DNA of 64,000 bases from Limiplasma sp048370855. Its GTDB lineage: Bacteria > Bacillota > Clostridia > Christensenellales > Aristaeellaceae. The stretch is from contig DBGEOK010000105.1 of assembly GCA_048370855.1 (NCBI GenBank), positions 1 to 64,000 on the forward strand, written 5' to 3'. Below, piece after piece: positions 8,369 to 16,208 of the stretch (its first letter is position 1; every line of letters starts with the position of its first letter). The notes under the pieces are model-generated. The model searched no databases. It saw only the letters and a program-made list of their open reading frames with translations, and was not told the DNA's origin. The position numbers were made by a program, and so were the translations under genes.

Positions 8369-8400
8369 CCGTCATTCCTCCCGTCTTTCATCGCCAGTTT

Positions 8401-8640
8401 TTAGCCCCACGCGATGCCGTTCGCATCGCACCATTCACGCGCCATGCGGCGATAAGCCGCGTCGCGGTAGGCGTACCAGCGCTCGTCCAAATTCAACTTA
8501 ATCAACGTGTCTTTGAACCTTCTGAACGCCCCTTTACCTTGAATTGCTTCTTCCAACCGCTCACGCGCACACGGTATGAACGCTATTTCGCCGATAAAGC
8601 CTTCGCTTCCTCCTGTATCCAGGCGGGAAGTGCCGAAGCG
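8401..8640 (-). pseudogene. UPF0158-family remnant (C-terminal part)
   Basis: The minus-strand frame that ends at 8401 encodes about 80 residues resembling the C-terminus of UPF0158 proteins: GKGAFRRFKDTL, LDERWYAYRD and AREWCDANGI are family-like. An in-frame TGA lies just upstream (8641-8643), no start codon or ribosome binding site precedes the conserved part, and the N-terminal domain is missing. I read it as a truncated gene. The remaining bases up to 8734 hold nothing recognisable. Confidence 0.65.
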
Positions 8641-8734
8641 TCAACCCAGCGCCCAGGACTTCAGCGCAAACAGCCGATCCCGAACGCATCTGTTATTTTA
8701 TCCCAAACCGACGGGCTACGCTGCTTACGCGGGG

Positions 8735-9490
8735 CTATGCCCAGCAGGCGAGCATGCCGCGCATCCATGCGTACACATCCATTCCGTAAACAGCGCGGAG
8801 GCGTTCCCGCGTAAGCGCGGTCTCGGGCTTTCCCAGGGCCGCCGTCTGCCCCTCGCACAACAAAAGCGCCCGAGTACCAAAGCGCATGGCCAGGCTCAGG
8901 TCGTGCGCTACGCAGATTACCGCGCGGCGTCCATGCCTCAGCCATTCTCCTATAAGCGTAAAAAGCTGTTGCTGAAAGGCAAGATCCAAATGGTTGGCGG
9001 GCTCGTCGAGCAGCAAAAGCTCCGGCTGCTGCGCAAGCACCTGGGCAAGAAACACGCGTTGCAGCTCGCCGCCCGAAAGGGCCAATACGCTTTGGCCGCG
9101 GCGGGACAGCAGTCCGGTCTGCATCAGCGCCTCCTCAACGCAGGCGTCGCCTTGCGCGTCCTCTCCGCTGAAAAAGCCTCGGCGGTACGCATATCGTCCA
9201 AGGCGCACCACCTCCTCAACCGTGAAGGCATAATCGACCTGATGGGCCTGCGACAGCACGCCCACATGCCGCGCATACTCCCGGGCCTTCCAAGCGCGCG
9301 CATCTTTGCCGTGCAGCAAAACCATGCCGCTGTAAGACGCGCACTGGGAAAGAGCGGAAAGCAGCGTTGTTTTTCCAGCGCCGTTCGGGCCCACAAGCAT
9401 AAGCCACTCCCCCGCTTCCACACGGAAGCTTACATGGTCAACCGCCGGACGACCCCTATACCGCACGGTCAGATCCTTCACCTCGAGCAT
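8735..9490 (-). CDS. btuD: Corrinoid ABC transporter ATP-binding protein
   Basis: This is the cytoplasmic ATPase of a FecCD/BtuCD-type importer. Walker A GPNGAGKTT is at residues 34-42, the LSGGE signature at about 138-142, and Walker B with LLLLDEPANHLDL near 157-169. It has 251 residues, typical for the family. Sequence alone does not separate siderophore from cobalamin transporters; the cobalamin riboswitch upstream of the operon points to corrinoid. It overlaps the permease gene by 13 bases and is the last gene of the operon. Confidence 0.88.
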   Translation of the reverse strand: MLEVKDLTVRYRGRPAVDHVSFRVEAGEWLMLVGPNGAGKTTLLSALSQCASYSGMVLLHGKDARAWKAREYARHVGVLSQAHQVDYAFTVEEVVRLGRYAYRRGFFSGEDAQGDACVEEALMQTGLLSRRGQSVLALSGGELQRVFLAQVLAQQPELLLLDEPANHLDLAFQQQLFTLIGEWLRHGRRAVICVAHDLSLAMRFGTRALLLCEGQTAALGKPETALTRERLRAVYGMDVYAWMRGMLACWA

Positions 9491-10521
9491 GCTCCGCCCC
9501 TTCTTCCTTTCCGAAAAAACAGGATAACAAAGACGACTGCTCCCACCAGGGACGTAACCACGCCGATAGGCAGCTCGACGGGGCTGATCACCGTGCGGGC
9601 AAAGAGGTCCGCGAGCATTAAAAAAACCGAGCCCATGAACATGGACGCCGGGAGCAGCCTCCTATGGCTCGCGCCGGACCAAAAGCGGACCATGTGCGGA
9701 ATCGTCAGCCCGACAAAGCCGATGCTTCCTCCGACGGATACGCATACGCCTATCAACGCCGAAACGGAGATCATAATCGTCAGCTTGGCGCGCCGGACAG
9801 AAACCCCAACATGCCGCGCCGCATCTTCTCCCAGGGCAAACGCGTTAAGCTCCCTGGCATGGAAAAGCAGCGTCCCGCCGCACAGGAGGAGCGCGCCAAG
9901 CAAGGCCAGCACGTTTGCGTAGCCGCTTCCCGCCAGCGAGCCCATGGTCCAAAAGGTAATGGACTTCAGCCTTTCGCCGGAGAAAAAGGTCAGCAAGCTC
10001 AATAAGCTGGTGGCAAACATCCCGTACACCACCCCCATCAAAATAATGGTCTGCGTGCTCAGGGACCTGTCCGCCGCATAGGACAGAGACAAAATCAAAA
10101 TCAGAGACCCAAACGCGAAGAGCATCGCCATGACCATGGACCCCGCGAACGGCACAGCCGGAAACTGAATACCCAGCAGCATGGCGGTAACGGCTCCAAG
10201 CGACGCGCCGGAGCTAACGCCAAGCGTGGAGCCGTCCGCCAGAGGATTGCGCAAAAGCCCCTGCATGGCCGCGCCGCTTAGCGCCAGCGACGCTCCGACA
10301 AGCGCTACGGATAACACGCGAGGCAGCCGGACGGATAAAATGATGGCTCCGGCGGCATCCGCCGGGGGCCGGCCGGCTAGGGCGTCCCAAATCGCCGTCA
10401 GCGTTTCCCCGATGGGGACGGCCACGCTGCCCGCGCATACGCACAGGAAAAGCGTGGCCGCCGTGACAGCCGAAAACACAACGTACTCGCCAAGGGTGAA
10501 GGCGTCGGCTTTTTTCTTCAT
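9478..10521 (-). CDS. btuC: Corrinoid ABC transporter permease (FecCD family)
   Basis: This is the membrane channel of the importer, with 347 residues and about nine to ten membrane segments. Family motifs include RLPRVLSVALVGASLALSG, the GLLRNPLADGSTLG stretch that precedes the coupling region, and GSIGFVGLTIPHMVR. The GA-rich motif and PHMVR are classic for BtuC/FecCD. It starts 7 bases after the btuF stop and overlaps btuD. The corrinoid assignment rests on the riboswitch. Confidence 0.9.
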   Translation of the reverse strand: MKKKADAFTLGEYVVFSAVTAATLFLCVCAGSVAVPIGETLTAIWDALAGRPPADAAGAIILSVRLPRVLSVALVGASLALSGAAMQGLLRNPLADGSTLGVSSGASLGAVTAMLLGIQFPAVPFAGSMVMAMLFAFGSLILILSLSYAADRSLSTQTIILMGVVYGMFATSLLSLLTFFSGERLKSITFWTMGSLAGSGYANVLALLGALLLCGGTLLFHARELNAFALGEDAARHVGVSVRRAKLTIMISVSALIGVCVSVGGSIGFVGLTIPHMVRFWSGASHRRLLPASMFMGSVFLMLADLFARTVISPVELPIGVVTSLVGAVVFVILFFRKGRRGGACSR

Positions 10522-10528
10522 CGCCGTC

Positions 10529-11446
10529 TTATGCCGCCGGCTCCTGCGCCGCGCCGGCGTTCATAAATTTCATCAAATCCCTGGCGGCGTCCAGCAAGCG
10601 CGGGCCGGGGCGCGATATGCTGTCGCTGTCGGCCTGATATACGCGGCCGCCGCTGACGGACTTCAGGCTCTCCCAGCCCGTCCTGGACATAATTTCCTCA
10701 ACAGGGGTCGGGCCTTGGCCATCATAGCCGGAGATGGTTACGATGTAGTCCGGGTCGCGGGCAATCACCTGCTCCTGAGAAATCTCCGACCAGCCGGAAA
10801 CATCCGAAAAGGCGTTGGATAGGCCGCATATGGCGGCCAGCTCGTCCATAAAGGTTCCGTTTCCGGCCGTCCAAAGCCCCCATTCCAGCGGGGAAACCTC
10901 AAAATAGACGGTCCCGCGTCCCTCGCCAGCCTGCGCGGAAACGGATGCGAAGCCCTCGCGCATCTCGGCAATCAGCGTGTCGGCCTCCTCCTGCCTGCCC
11001 GTAAGACGTCCAAGCATTCCAATGGCCGTATACACGCCCTCGATATCCTGCGCGTCGGAAATAAGAACGCGGATGCCGGCCTTCTCCAGCGCCTCTACCT
11101 GTTCCTGCGTCTGCGCCATCTTGCTCATCACGATCACCTGGGGCTCCAGCGCGAGGATCTGCTCCAGGTTGGTTTCGGCGCCGCTGGCAACCGACGGAAT
11201 TTCCGTAACAGCCTGCGGATAGTTGCAGTATTCGCCGCGGCCTGCCAGCAGCGCCTCCGCGCCAATCGCGTAAAGGATTTCACAGTCCGCGGGATTCAGC
11301 GCGATGATGCGGGAGACAGGCTCGTCCAGGCTGATCTCCCGGCCGGCCATATCCGTCAGGCTCGCCGCGGCGTCCGCCGCCAGCGCGGGCGCGCAGAACG
11401 CCGCCAGCGCCAGCGCGCTCAGAATGGAAACGACTCTTTTCTTCAT
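10529..11446 (-). CDS. btuF: Corrinoid-binding protein of ABC transporter (BtuF-like)
   Basis: This is the extracytoplasmic solute receptor (two-lobed helical-backbone type) of the importer. A signal peptide is clear at residues 1-23 (KKR, hydrophobic core, ALA-AD cleavage); there is no lipobox cysteine, unusual for a Gram-positive receptor, so membrane anchoring is unclear. The mature protein starts with the typical TDMAGREISLDEPVSRIIALNP. The ATG at 11446 has AGGAGG upstream. It is the first gene after the cobalamin riboswitch, so its expression should fall when corrinoid is plentiful. Confidence 0.88.
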   Translation of the reverse strand: MKKRVVSILSALALAAFCAPALAADAAASLTDMAGREISLDEPVSRIIALNPADCEILYAIGAEALLAGRGEYCNYPQAVTEIPSVASGAETNLEQILALEPQVIVMSKMAQTQEQVEALEKAGIRVLISDAQDIEGVYTAIGMLGRLTGRQEEADTLIAEMREGFASVSAQAGEGRGTVYFEVSPLEWGLWTAGNGTFMDELAAICGLSNAFSDVSGWSEISQEQVIARDPDYIVTISGYDGQGPTPVEEIMSRTGWESLKSVSGGRVYQADSDSISRPGPRLLDAARDLMKFMNAGAAQEPAA

Positions 11447-11494
11447 GGTGATTTCCTCCTGTTTGATTTGCAAATGAAATCGCGGGGGAAACGC

Positions 11495-11525
11495 AAAACC
11501 GCTCCTTCCAAATCGGAGGGAACGG
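11495..11525 (-). terminator. Probable expression-platform terminator of the cobalamin riboswitch
   Basis: Minus-strand CCGTTCCCTCC-GATTT-GGAAGGAGCGG forms an 11-position stem with one mismatch and one G-U, followed by TTTT. It lies between the aptamer and btuF, as expected of a terminator that closes the operon when ligand is bound. An alternative antiterminator pairing was not worked out. Confidence 0.55.
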
Positions 11526-11580
11526 CCAAAAAACCTACTGCAAAGCTTCGGTTTCAATAGCATGTCCCATCCCCGGGGCG

Positions 11581-11789
11581 TACGGTGTAAACAGGTCTTC
11601 CGACTTGGCCTCATCCTACTCAAGCGCCTTCCCGCATTGCGCAGTGGCTGGAAATTGCGCGTCCTCGTCCGACAAGCTCTTTCCCTGCTTTTTCGTCCGC
11701 TTCACGGTTGCCGGGACAGTTCGGAAATTGCATCCGATTCCCATGGCGGAGGCGACGCTCCGCCGCGTGTTTCCACGCAGATACACCGG
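11581..11789 (-). ncRNA. Cobalamin riboswitch aptamer
   Basis: Reading the minus strand, the closing stem is CGGTGTA with TACACCG. Inside it are GGGAATCGGATGCAA, TCCGAACTGTCCCGGCAAC and CGTGAAG, then GCCACTG, and finally GTCGGAAGACCTG, the B12-box region. These elements in this order are diagnostic of the cobalamin riboswitch family. The leader ends about 135 bases before btuF. It identifies the downstream ABC importer as a corrinoid transporter. Confidence 0.93.
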
Positions 11790-11809
11790 CTATTCATCTG
11801 TCGTGTCGC

Positions 11810-11838
11810 ATTATACTTCAAACAGAGGCGTTCGTCAA
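11810..11838 (-). promoter_or_regulatory. Promoter of the riboswitch-btuFCD operon
   Basis: On the minus strand TTGACG, a 17-base spacer and TATAAT end about 20 bases before the aptamer, placing the transcript start a few bases upstream of the riboswitch closing stem. Nothing else was recognised between here and 11995. Confidence 0.8.
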
Positions 11839-11995
11839 TCGGCGCGGGCCTGAACCGGAGCGTCGTCATTTGGATTTGATTTGCCGTTGAAGGGCGCTGA
11901 GAATGGTTTTCATGCCTAAAAAAGCCAATCAATTCTATCTTGCCGTTTTGCGGGCGGGGCAAATCCCCCGTCCTCTAACATCCGCAAGCGGGCGT

Positions 11996-12721
11996 TCAAA
12001 GCGGCGTTCCGCCTCTGCGGAAGTATTCCTCCCTGAGCCGCGCGAGCAGCGCTTCCGCTGTCGGGGCTTCGGCCTCCAAGGAAAACACGCGCTGCTGAAC
12101 ATCCTCTAACCGATGCGCGTCGCTGGAGTGGAGTACAAAACGCCCTTGCACAGCGGCATGCGGGCACGGCACGGCAGGTGACACCTCCACCACCGGGTGT
12201 TCGGGCAGGAAAGGCATCAGGCCCAGCGCGCCGATCATGCCGTTGCTGCCCCGGTTGATATGGGCGGGCGCCGGAAGCCCGCGGTGCGAGAGGATCAGCT
12301 TGCATACCTCCTGAACGTTCAGGTCCGTCGCCGCGATCAGCAGCTTATCCAGCGTGCCGGAAGGCGTATCCCCATCGCGCATGATAAGCTGGTTGCCGAA
12401 AAGCTCCGGGCGGTTCCTGATGTTCGGAAGGCGCGTATAAACCTCCTCGCCGGTGGCCAGCGCATCCTCCAGAGCGCCGAAGTATCCGAGAATATGAACC
12501 TCTTCCCGGGTGGTAATTTCCATGCCGGGAATGACCTGCACGCCATAGGTCTCGCCCGCGGCCAGCGCATCCTGCGCGTTGAGCGCCGTGTTGTGGTCCG
12601 TCAGCGCGATGACCTCCAGCCCGTTGACGCGCGCCATCCCCACGAGGTTCCAGGGCGTCATCTCGTCGTTCGCGCACGGAGACAGGCAGCTATGAAGATG
12701 GAGGTCGCAGAATACGCGCAT
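11996..12721 (-). CDS. PHP-domain metal-dependent phosphoesterase
   Basis: This 241-residue PHP-family protein has the metal-binding DLHLHSCLSPC motif at the N-terminus, then ALTDHN, IPGMEITT, LSHRGLPAPAH and a C-terminal SSDAHR, so the expected histidine/aspartate set is present. PHP proteins hydrolyse phosphoester bonds; the substrate here is unknown. It is the last gene of a cluster with two DRTGG proteins, a sensory hydrogenase-like protein and a HATPase, an association common in Clostridia, so a role in the same H2/redox signalling is inferred. It starts 1 base after the DRTGG gene stop. Confidence 0.85.
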   Translation of the reverse strand: MRVFCDLHLHSCLSPCANDEMTPWNLVGMARVNGLEVIALTDHNTALNAQDALAAGETYGVQVIPGMEITTREEVHILGYFGALEDALATGEEVYTRLPNIRNRPELFGNQLIMRDGDTPSGTLDKLLIAATDLNVQEVCKLILSHRGLPAPAHINRGSNGMIGALGLMPFLPEHPVVEVSPAVPCPHAAVQGRFVLHSSDAHRLEDVQQRVFSLEAEAPTAEALLARLREEYFRRGGTPL

Positions 12722-12722
12722 G

Positions 12723-13070
12723 CTACTCTGCCGGCGGCAACACGCCGGCCCGGCTCATCATCCCGCAGACCTCGTAAGCGGTTTTGCCTGTCCGCAGCAC
12801 CGCAAGTCCCTCCTCCGTCGCCTTCTTCAGCGACGCATCCTCAAGCTCCACGCCCTCCACCAGGATGACGCAGGCCATCTCCATCAATACCGCCACCGCG
12901 ATAACGTTTACATGCGTCTGCACCGTGCACCAGGCCATCCCCTGCTTTCCGTGACCAAGCACCCAGCTTAGCAGGTCGCACGAATAGCCGCACGTCACGT
13001 CGGCCTCAAGGTCCGCCTCCTTTACCAGGTTTTCGGCCTCCAAAAGCGCCGTCAGCTCGTGTACCTTCAT
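12723..13070 (-). CDS. DRTGG-domain protein (first copy)
   Basis: This is a 115-residue protein made of one DRTGG-like domain. The domain is named after a motif in CBS/phosphotransacetylase-related proteins and probably binds a small ligand or mediates regulation; the function is not established. Visible are the VTCGYSCDLLSWVLG start and the AWCTVQTHVNVIAVAVL core, similar to the second copy at 14877-15245. I set the ATG at 13070 after AGGGGATTG; an in-frame TTG at 13076 is possible. It sits between the hydrogenase-like gene and the PHP gene. Confidence 0.8.
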   Translation of the reverse strand: MKVHELTALLEAENLVKEADLEADVTCGYSCDLLSWVLGHGKQGMAWCTVQTHVNVIAVAVLMEMACVILVEGVELEDASLKKATEEGLAVLRTGKTAYEVCGMMSRAGVLPPAE

Positions 13071-13080
13071 TTTCAATCCC

Positions 13081-14385
13081 CTATTCTCTGGTTGTTTTGG
13101 CCAGCTCCACCATCTTTTGGGCCATGATTTTCAACTGTTCCTTGAGGATGTGGATGCAATCCATCTTGTTGCAGTAGCCGCGCACGATATCCTCCGCAAA
13201 CGTGCGGCAGGTTGGGCTGCCGCAGCTTCCGCAGTCGTATCCCGGCAGGCTTTTGACGATCTCCTCCATTTGCTCCATCTTGCGCATGGCCTCGACAATA
13301 TCATCGTCCAGGCGCATGACGCTGTTGGCCGAAATCGGCTTGTCGGCCAGCAGATGATACTTGGTCAGGTAGGACGCGTTCACCTTCTCGTCCGGATGCG
13401 TAATGTCGCAGCCGCTCATCAAGGCCCGGACCGCGCCCCGCGCCACATAGCTGTTTTCAAAGGTGAGAGGCCCGCCGACACATCCGCCGGTACACGCCGC
13501 GCCCTCAAAAAACACAAGATCCTGGAGCTTATTGTTTTCGATTTCCTCCAGCACGCGGATCACGTTCTCAATGCCGTCAACCGCCATGCTGTGCCCCGGG
13601 CAGACCGCTGCGGCTTCGCCGCCGCTGTTGGCCCAGCCCACGCCAAAGGAGGTGGCGCGCGCGCGGTGTGTTTCCACCGTGTAGTTTTTGATATGGCTGG
13701 CCAGAAGCCCATAGATCTCCAGCATCGAAATCGCGCCGTCCACCGCCGAAGCCTCGTGCCCGATCGGGTTGCGGATGGCGGTCATCTTGGCGGCGCATGG
13801 CGTTATAAAGAAGCAGCCCACGTCCTCCTCGGGCACGTCGTTGCGCTTGCAAAATTCCCGCTTGGCCACCATCGCGGCCACCTCCATCGGCTGCCGCACG
13901 TCGATGATATGGGAGATCAGCTCGGGAAAGCGTACGCGGATCAGGCGCACAATCGCAGGGCAGGCCGAAGAGATCACCGGGTAGCGATCCCGCTGGATAC
14001 TGCGCATGCGCTCGCGGATTGCGCGGGTGACGATGTCCGCGCCCTCGGCAACCTCAAAAACGTCGTCGAAGCCCATTTTCAGCAGTCCCTCCAACACCTG
14101 GGACGCGCTGAGCAGATGCTTGAATTGCCCGTAGAGCGAGGGCGCCGGCAACGCTATTTTGTATTTAAACCGGTTGATGCTCGCCAGAGGGTCGGTCTGG
14201 GCGTATTTGGCATGATAATCGCAGACGCGGATGCATTCGCCGCAGTCGATACAGCGGACGTCAATAATATGCGCCCGCCCGCCCCGCACGCGGATAGCCT
14301 CTGTCGGACAGCGCTTGAGGCAGTTGGTGCAGCCCTTGCAGCGGTCCTTATCCAGCCGGACGGAATGATATCTTCTCTCGTTCAT
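13081..14385 (-). CDS. Sensory-type [FeFe]-hydrogenase-like protein
   Basis: This protein has two N-terminal [4Fe-4S] ferredoxin motifs (C16/19/22/26 and C45/48/51/55), an H-cluster domain and a C-terminal four-cysteine motif (C385, C388, C393, C405 or C410). The H-cluster signatures are altered: SSACP (139-143) has Ala141 where catalytic enzymes have the proton-transfer cysteine, and TPCAAK (195-200) and EGAACTGGC (294-302) differ from the standard forms. Cluster-ligand cysteines 142, 197, 298 and 302 remain. This resembles group C/D putative H2 sensors rather than bulk-turnover enzymes. No PAS domain is present. The HATPase and DRTGG neighbours support a signalling role. Confidence 0.88.
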   Translation of the reverse strand: MNERRYHSVRLDKDRCKGCTNCLKRCPTEAIRVRGGRAHIIDVRCIDCGECIRVCDYHAKYAQTDPLASINRFKYKIALPAPSLYGQFKHLLSASQVLEGLLKMGFDDVFEVAEGADIVTRAIRERMRSIQRDRYPVISSACPAIVRLIRVRFPELISHIIDVRQPMEVAAMVAKREFCKRNDVPEEDVGCFFITPCAAKMTAIRNPIGHEASAVDGAISMLEIYGLLASHIKNYTVETHRARATSFGVGWANSGGEAAAVCPGHSMAVDGIENVIRVLEEIENNKLQDLVFFEGAACTGGCVGGPLTFENSYVARGAVRALMSGCDITHPDEKVNASYLTKYHLLADKPISANSVMRLDDDIVEAMRKMEQMEEIVKSLPGYDCGSCGSPTCRTFAEDIVRGYCNKMDCIHILKEQLKIMAQKMVELAKTTRE

Positions 14386-14427
14386 TGATACTCGTCCTCC
14401 GAAGGAACGGAATTTCGCGGTCTCCCC

Positions 14428-14856
14428 CTAGCGAAGCCGAAATTCCATCTGAATATGCGTTCCTTTGCCTGGCTCGCTGGCGATTTCAAAGCCGTCGGCG
14501 TTACGCTTCATATTTGGCAGGCCCATGCCCGCGCCGAAACCGAGATCGCGCGCCTCCTCGCTTGCGGTGGAGAAGCCCTCCAGCATCGCTTTGCCAAGGT
14601 CCGCGATGCCCGGCCCCACATCGTCGGAAATCAGCGAGATTTTTTCCGGCGTCATTTCCAGCGTAAGCTTACCGCCCATGCTGTGAATAATGAGGTTCAG
14701 CTCTGCCTCATAGCTCGCCACGGCGATCCGGCGGAGAATGTTGCTGTCCACCCCGATTTGCTTGAGCTTGCGCTTGATGCTCGCGGACGCGTCGCCGGCG
14801 GTTTGAAATTCACCCGCGCGAACCTGATAGGTGTCAACCAGAAGATTGCCTTGCAT
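14428..14856 (-). CDS. HATPase anti-sigma-factor-like serine kinase
   Basis: This 142-residue GHKL ATPase resembles RsbW/SpoIIAB. The N-box EAELNLIIHS, the G1 box DDVGPGI and the G2 box GAGMGLPNMK are all intact, so it should bind ATP. RsbW-type kinases phosphorylate anti-anti-sigma partners or bind sigma factors; no such partner is encoded nearby. The ATG at 14856 has AAAGGACGG upstream, which I prefer to longer frames. It lies between a DRTGG gene and the hydrogenase-like gene and may relay the redox or H2 signal. Confidence 0.85.
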   Translation of the reverse strand: MQGNLLVDTYQVRAGEFQTAGDASASIKRKLKQIGVDSNILRRIAVASYEAELNLIIHSMGGKLTLEMTPEKISLISDDVGPGIADLGKAMLEGFSTASEEARDLGFGAGMGLPNMKRNADGFEIASEPGKGTHIQMEFRLR

Positions 14857-14876
14857 AATGACCGTCCTTTGTGCGT

Positions 14877-15245
14877 TTAAACGCCGCTTCGCTCGTTTGT
14901 GCCCCTGATGCCGGCCTCGTACAGAAGGCCGCATGTGGTATAGGTGGTGTGCTCGGTGGCGAGCACCACGATGCCAAGCTCGCCGGCTTCCTCCAGAATT
15001 TCCTGGGAGGGAATTTTTCCCCTGGCAAAAATGACGCAATGAATATCCAGCATTTCGGCCGTGCGCATCACATGCACGTTGGTCAGGCCCGTAATCAGCA
15101 CGGTTTTATCCTTTACAAAGGCGAGCACGTCGCTCATGAGGTCGCTTCCGCAGGCGCTGCGCACCTCCTGGTCCAGCTTGTCCCCGCAGCAGAGCACCTT
15201 TGCGTTCAAAACGGGAATCAGATCCTGAATGGTCACAGAAATCAA
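14877..15245 (-). CDS. DRTGG-domain protein (second copy)
   Basis: This 122-residue single-domain DRTGG-like protein contains ITGLTNVHVMRTAEMLD and the CVIFARGK and TEHTTYTTCGLLYEAG stretches. It is related to the copy at 12723-13070; paired DRTGG genes flanking a sensory hydrogenase are known in Clostridia. The function is unknown. It starts 4 bases before the end of the SPOR gene spacer, with a short gap to the HATPase gene, and appears to be co-transcribed. Confidence 0.82.
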   Translation of the reverse strand: MISVTIQDLIPVLNAKVLCCGDKLDQEVRSACGSDLMSDVLAFVKDKTVLITGLTNVHVMRTAEMLDIHCVIFARGKIPSQEILEEAGELGIVVLATEHTTYTTCGLLYEAGIRGTNERSGV

Positions 15246-15249
15246 CCTC

Positions 15250-16080
15250 CTATGTATTGCCGAGCCCGTCGTACACCGTCTTTAGCGTATAAAGAGAAGA
15301 AATGGCCTGGTGCTTAATCATCATGGCCAGGGAAACGGCGCTTTCGCTCTCGTTAAGCGCGGAGCAAAATTCCGCGTAAGCGTCGAAGCAGCCGATCAGG
15401 CCCTCCACGGTCTGGTGCCTGGGCGCGGCGAAGCGCTGTTTCAGCCGGAGAGAGACCGTTTCGGTCTGGGAGCGAAGGGCGGAAAGCAGCTCCAGCGCCT
15501 CGGGAGCGGTCTTTTCCTGCCTGTCCATCATGACGCTGATCTCCTGCAGGCGAGCCACCAGGTCGTTTGCGTGAAGAAAGGCCGCCTCCAGAATATCCAG
15601 TTGGCCCTTCATGCCGCGCATGCGAACCTCCAGGCTGGGCAGGTCGATCTGGTAAAGGTAGGACTCTATCTGGTGCTGCTCGCTGAGCTGCTTGCGCACG
15701 TTCTGCGCGTCCTCCCGCGTGGGGTAGATCGCCGCCAGGGTACGGTAGCGGTCGTCCGGCCAGACATAGCCCGCGGCTCCGCGCTGACGAAACGCTTTGG
15801 CGAGCTCCTCGGCGGACTTTTCGCTTTCAAACGCCCCAAGCTGCAGGGCGTACCAAGTCGCGGAGGGCAGCGCAACGTCCCGGCTTTCAAGCGTTTCATC
15901 GAACGCCTCGTCCGTGGGGATCGGAGTCGGGGTGGGAGCCGCCTGGATTAACACGCCGTCGCCGTTCCCGCGCCAAACCAACCCGGACAGCAGAACGACC
16001 GCCGACAGGAACAAAAGCAGGTAGCTCAGCCATTTTCTCGGAAAGCCGTCCCGTGGGTATACACGCTTGTTTCCTTGCAT
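15250..16080 (-). CDS. SPOR-domain membrane protein
   Basis: The 276-residue protein has a short basic N-terminus, one membrane segment at about residues 19-38, a proline/threonine linker (APTPTPIPT) and a SPOR domain at about 76-147 (YALQLGAFESEKSAEELA). SPOR domains bind denuded septal peptidoglycan. The rest is helical and unassigned. The ATG at 16080 follows GGGAGG. It is the first gene before the DRTGG/HATPase/hydrogenase cluster with a 4-base gap, so it may be co-transcribed, but I see no functional link. The gene is divergent from the DUF6062 gene. Confidence 0.8.
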   Translation of the reverse strand: MQGNKRVYPRDGFPRKWLSYLLLFLSAVVLLSGLVWRGNGDGVLIQAAPTPTPIPTDEAFDETLESRDVALPSATWYALQLGAFESEKSAEELAKAFRQRGAAGYVWPDDRYRTLAAIYPTREDAQNVRKQLSEQHQIESYLYQIDLPSLEVRMRGMKGQLDILEAAFLHANDLVARLQEISVMMDRQEKTAPEALELLSALRSQTETVSLRLKQRFAAPRHQTVEGLIGCFDAYAEFCSALNESESAVSLAMMIKHQAISSLYTLKTVYDGLGNT

Positions 16081-16208
16081 GCCCTATTCCTCCCGCATAC
16101 CTTGTCTAGAGACGATATGCGGCCCCGGGGGCGGATATGAGAAGGTTGCGCTTCGCGCTCCGTTCTGCTACCATAGGTTGTCCCTATTATACTGGACGGA
16201 GGGCAAAT

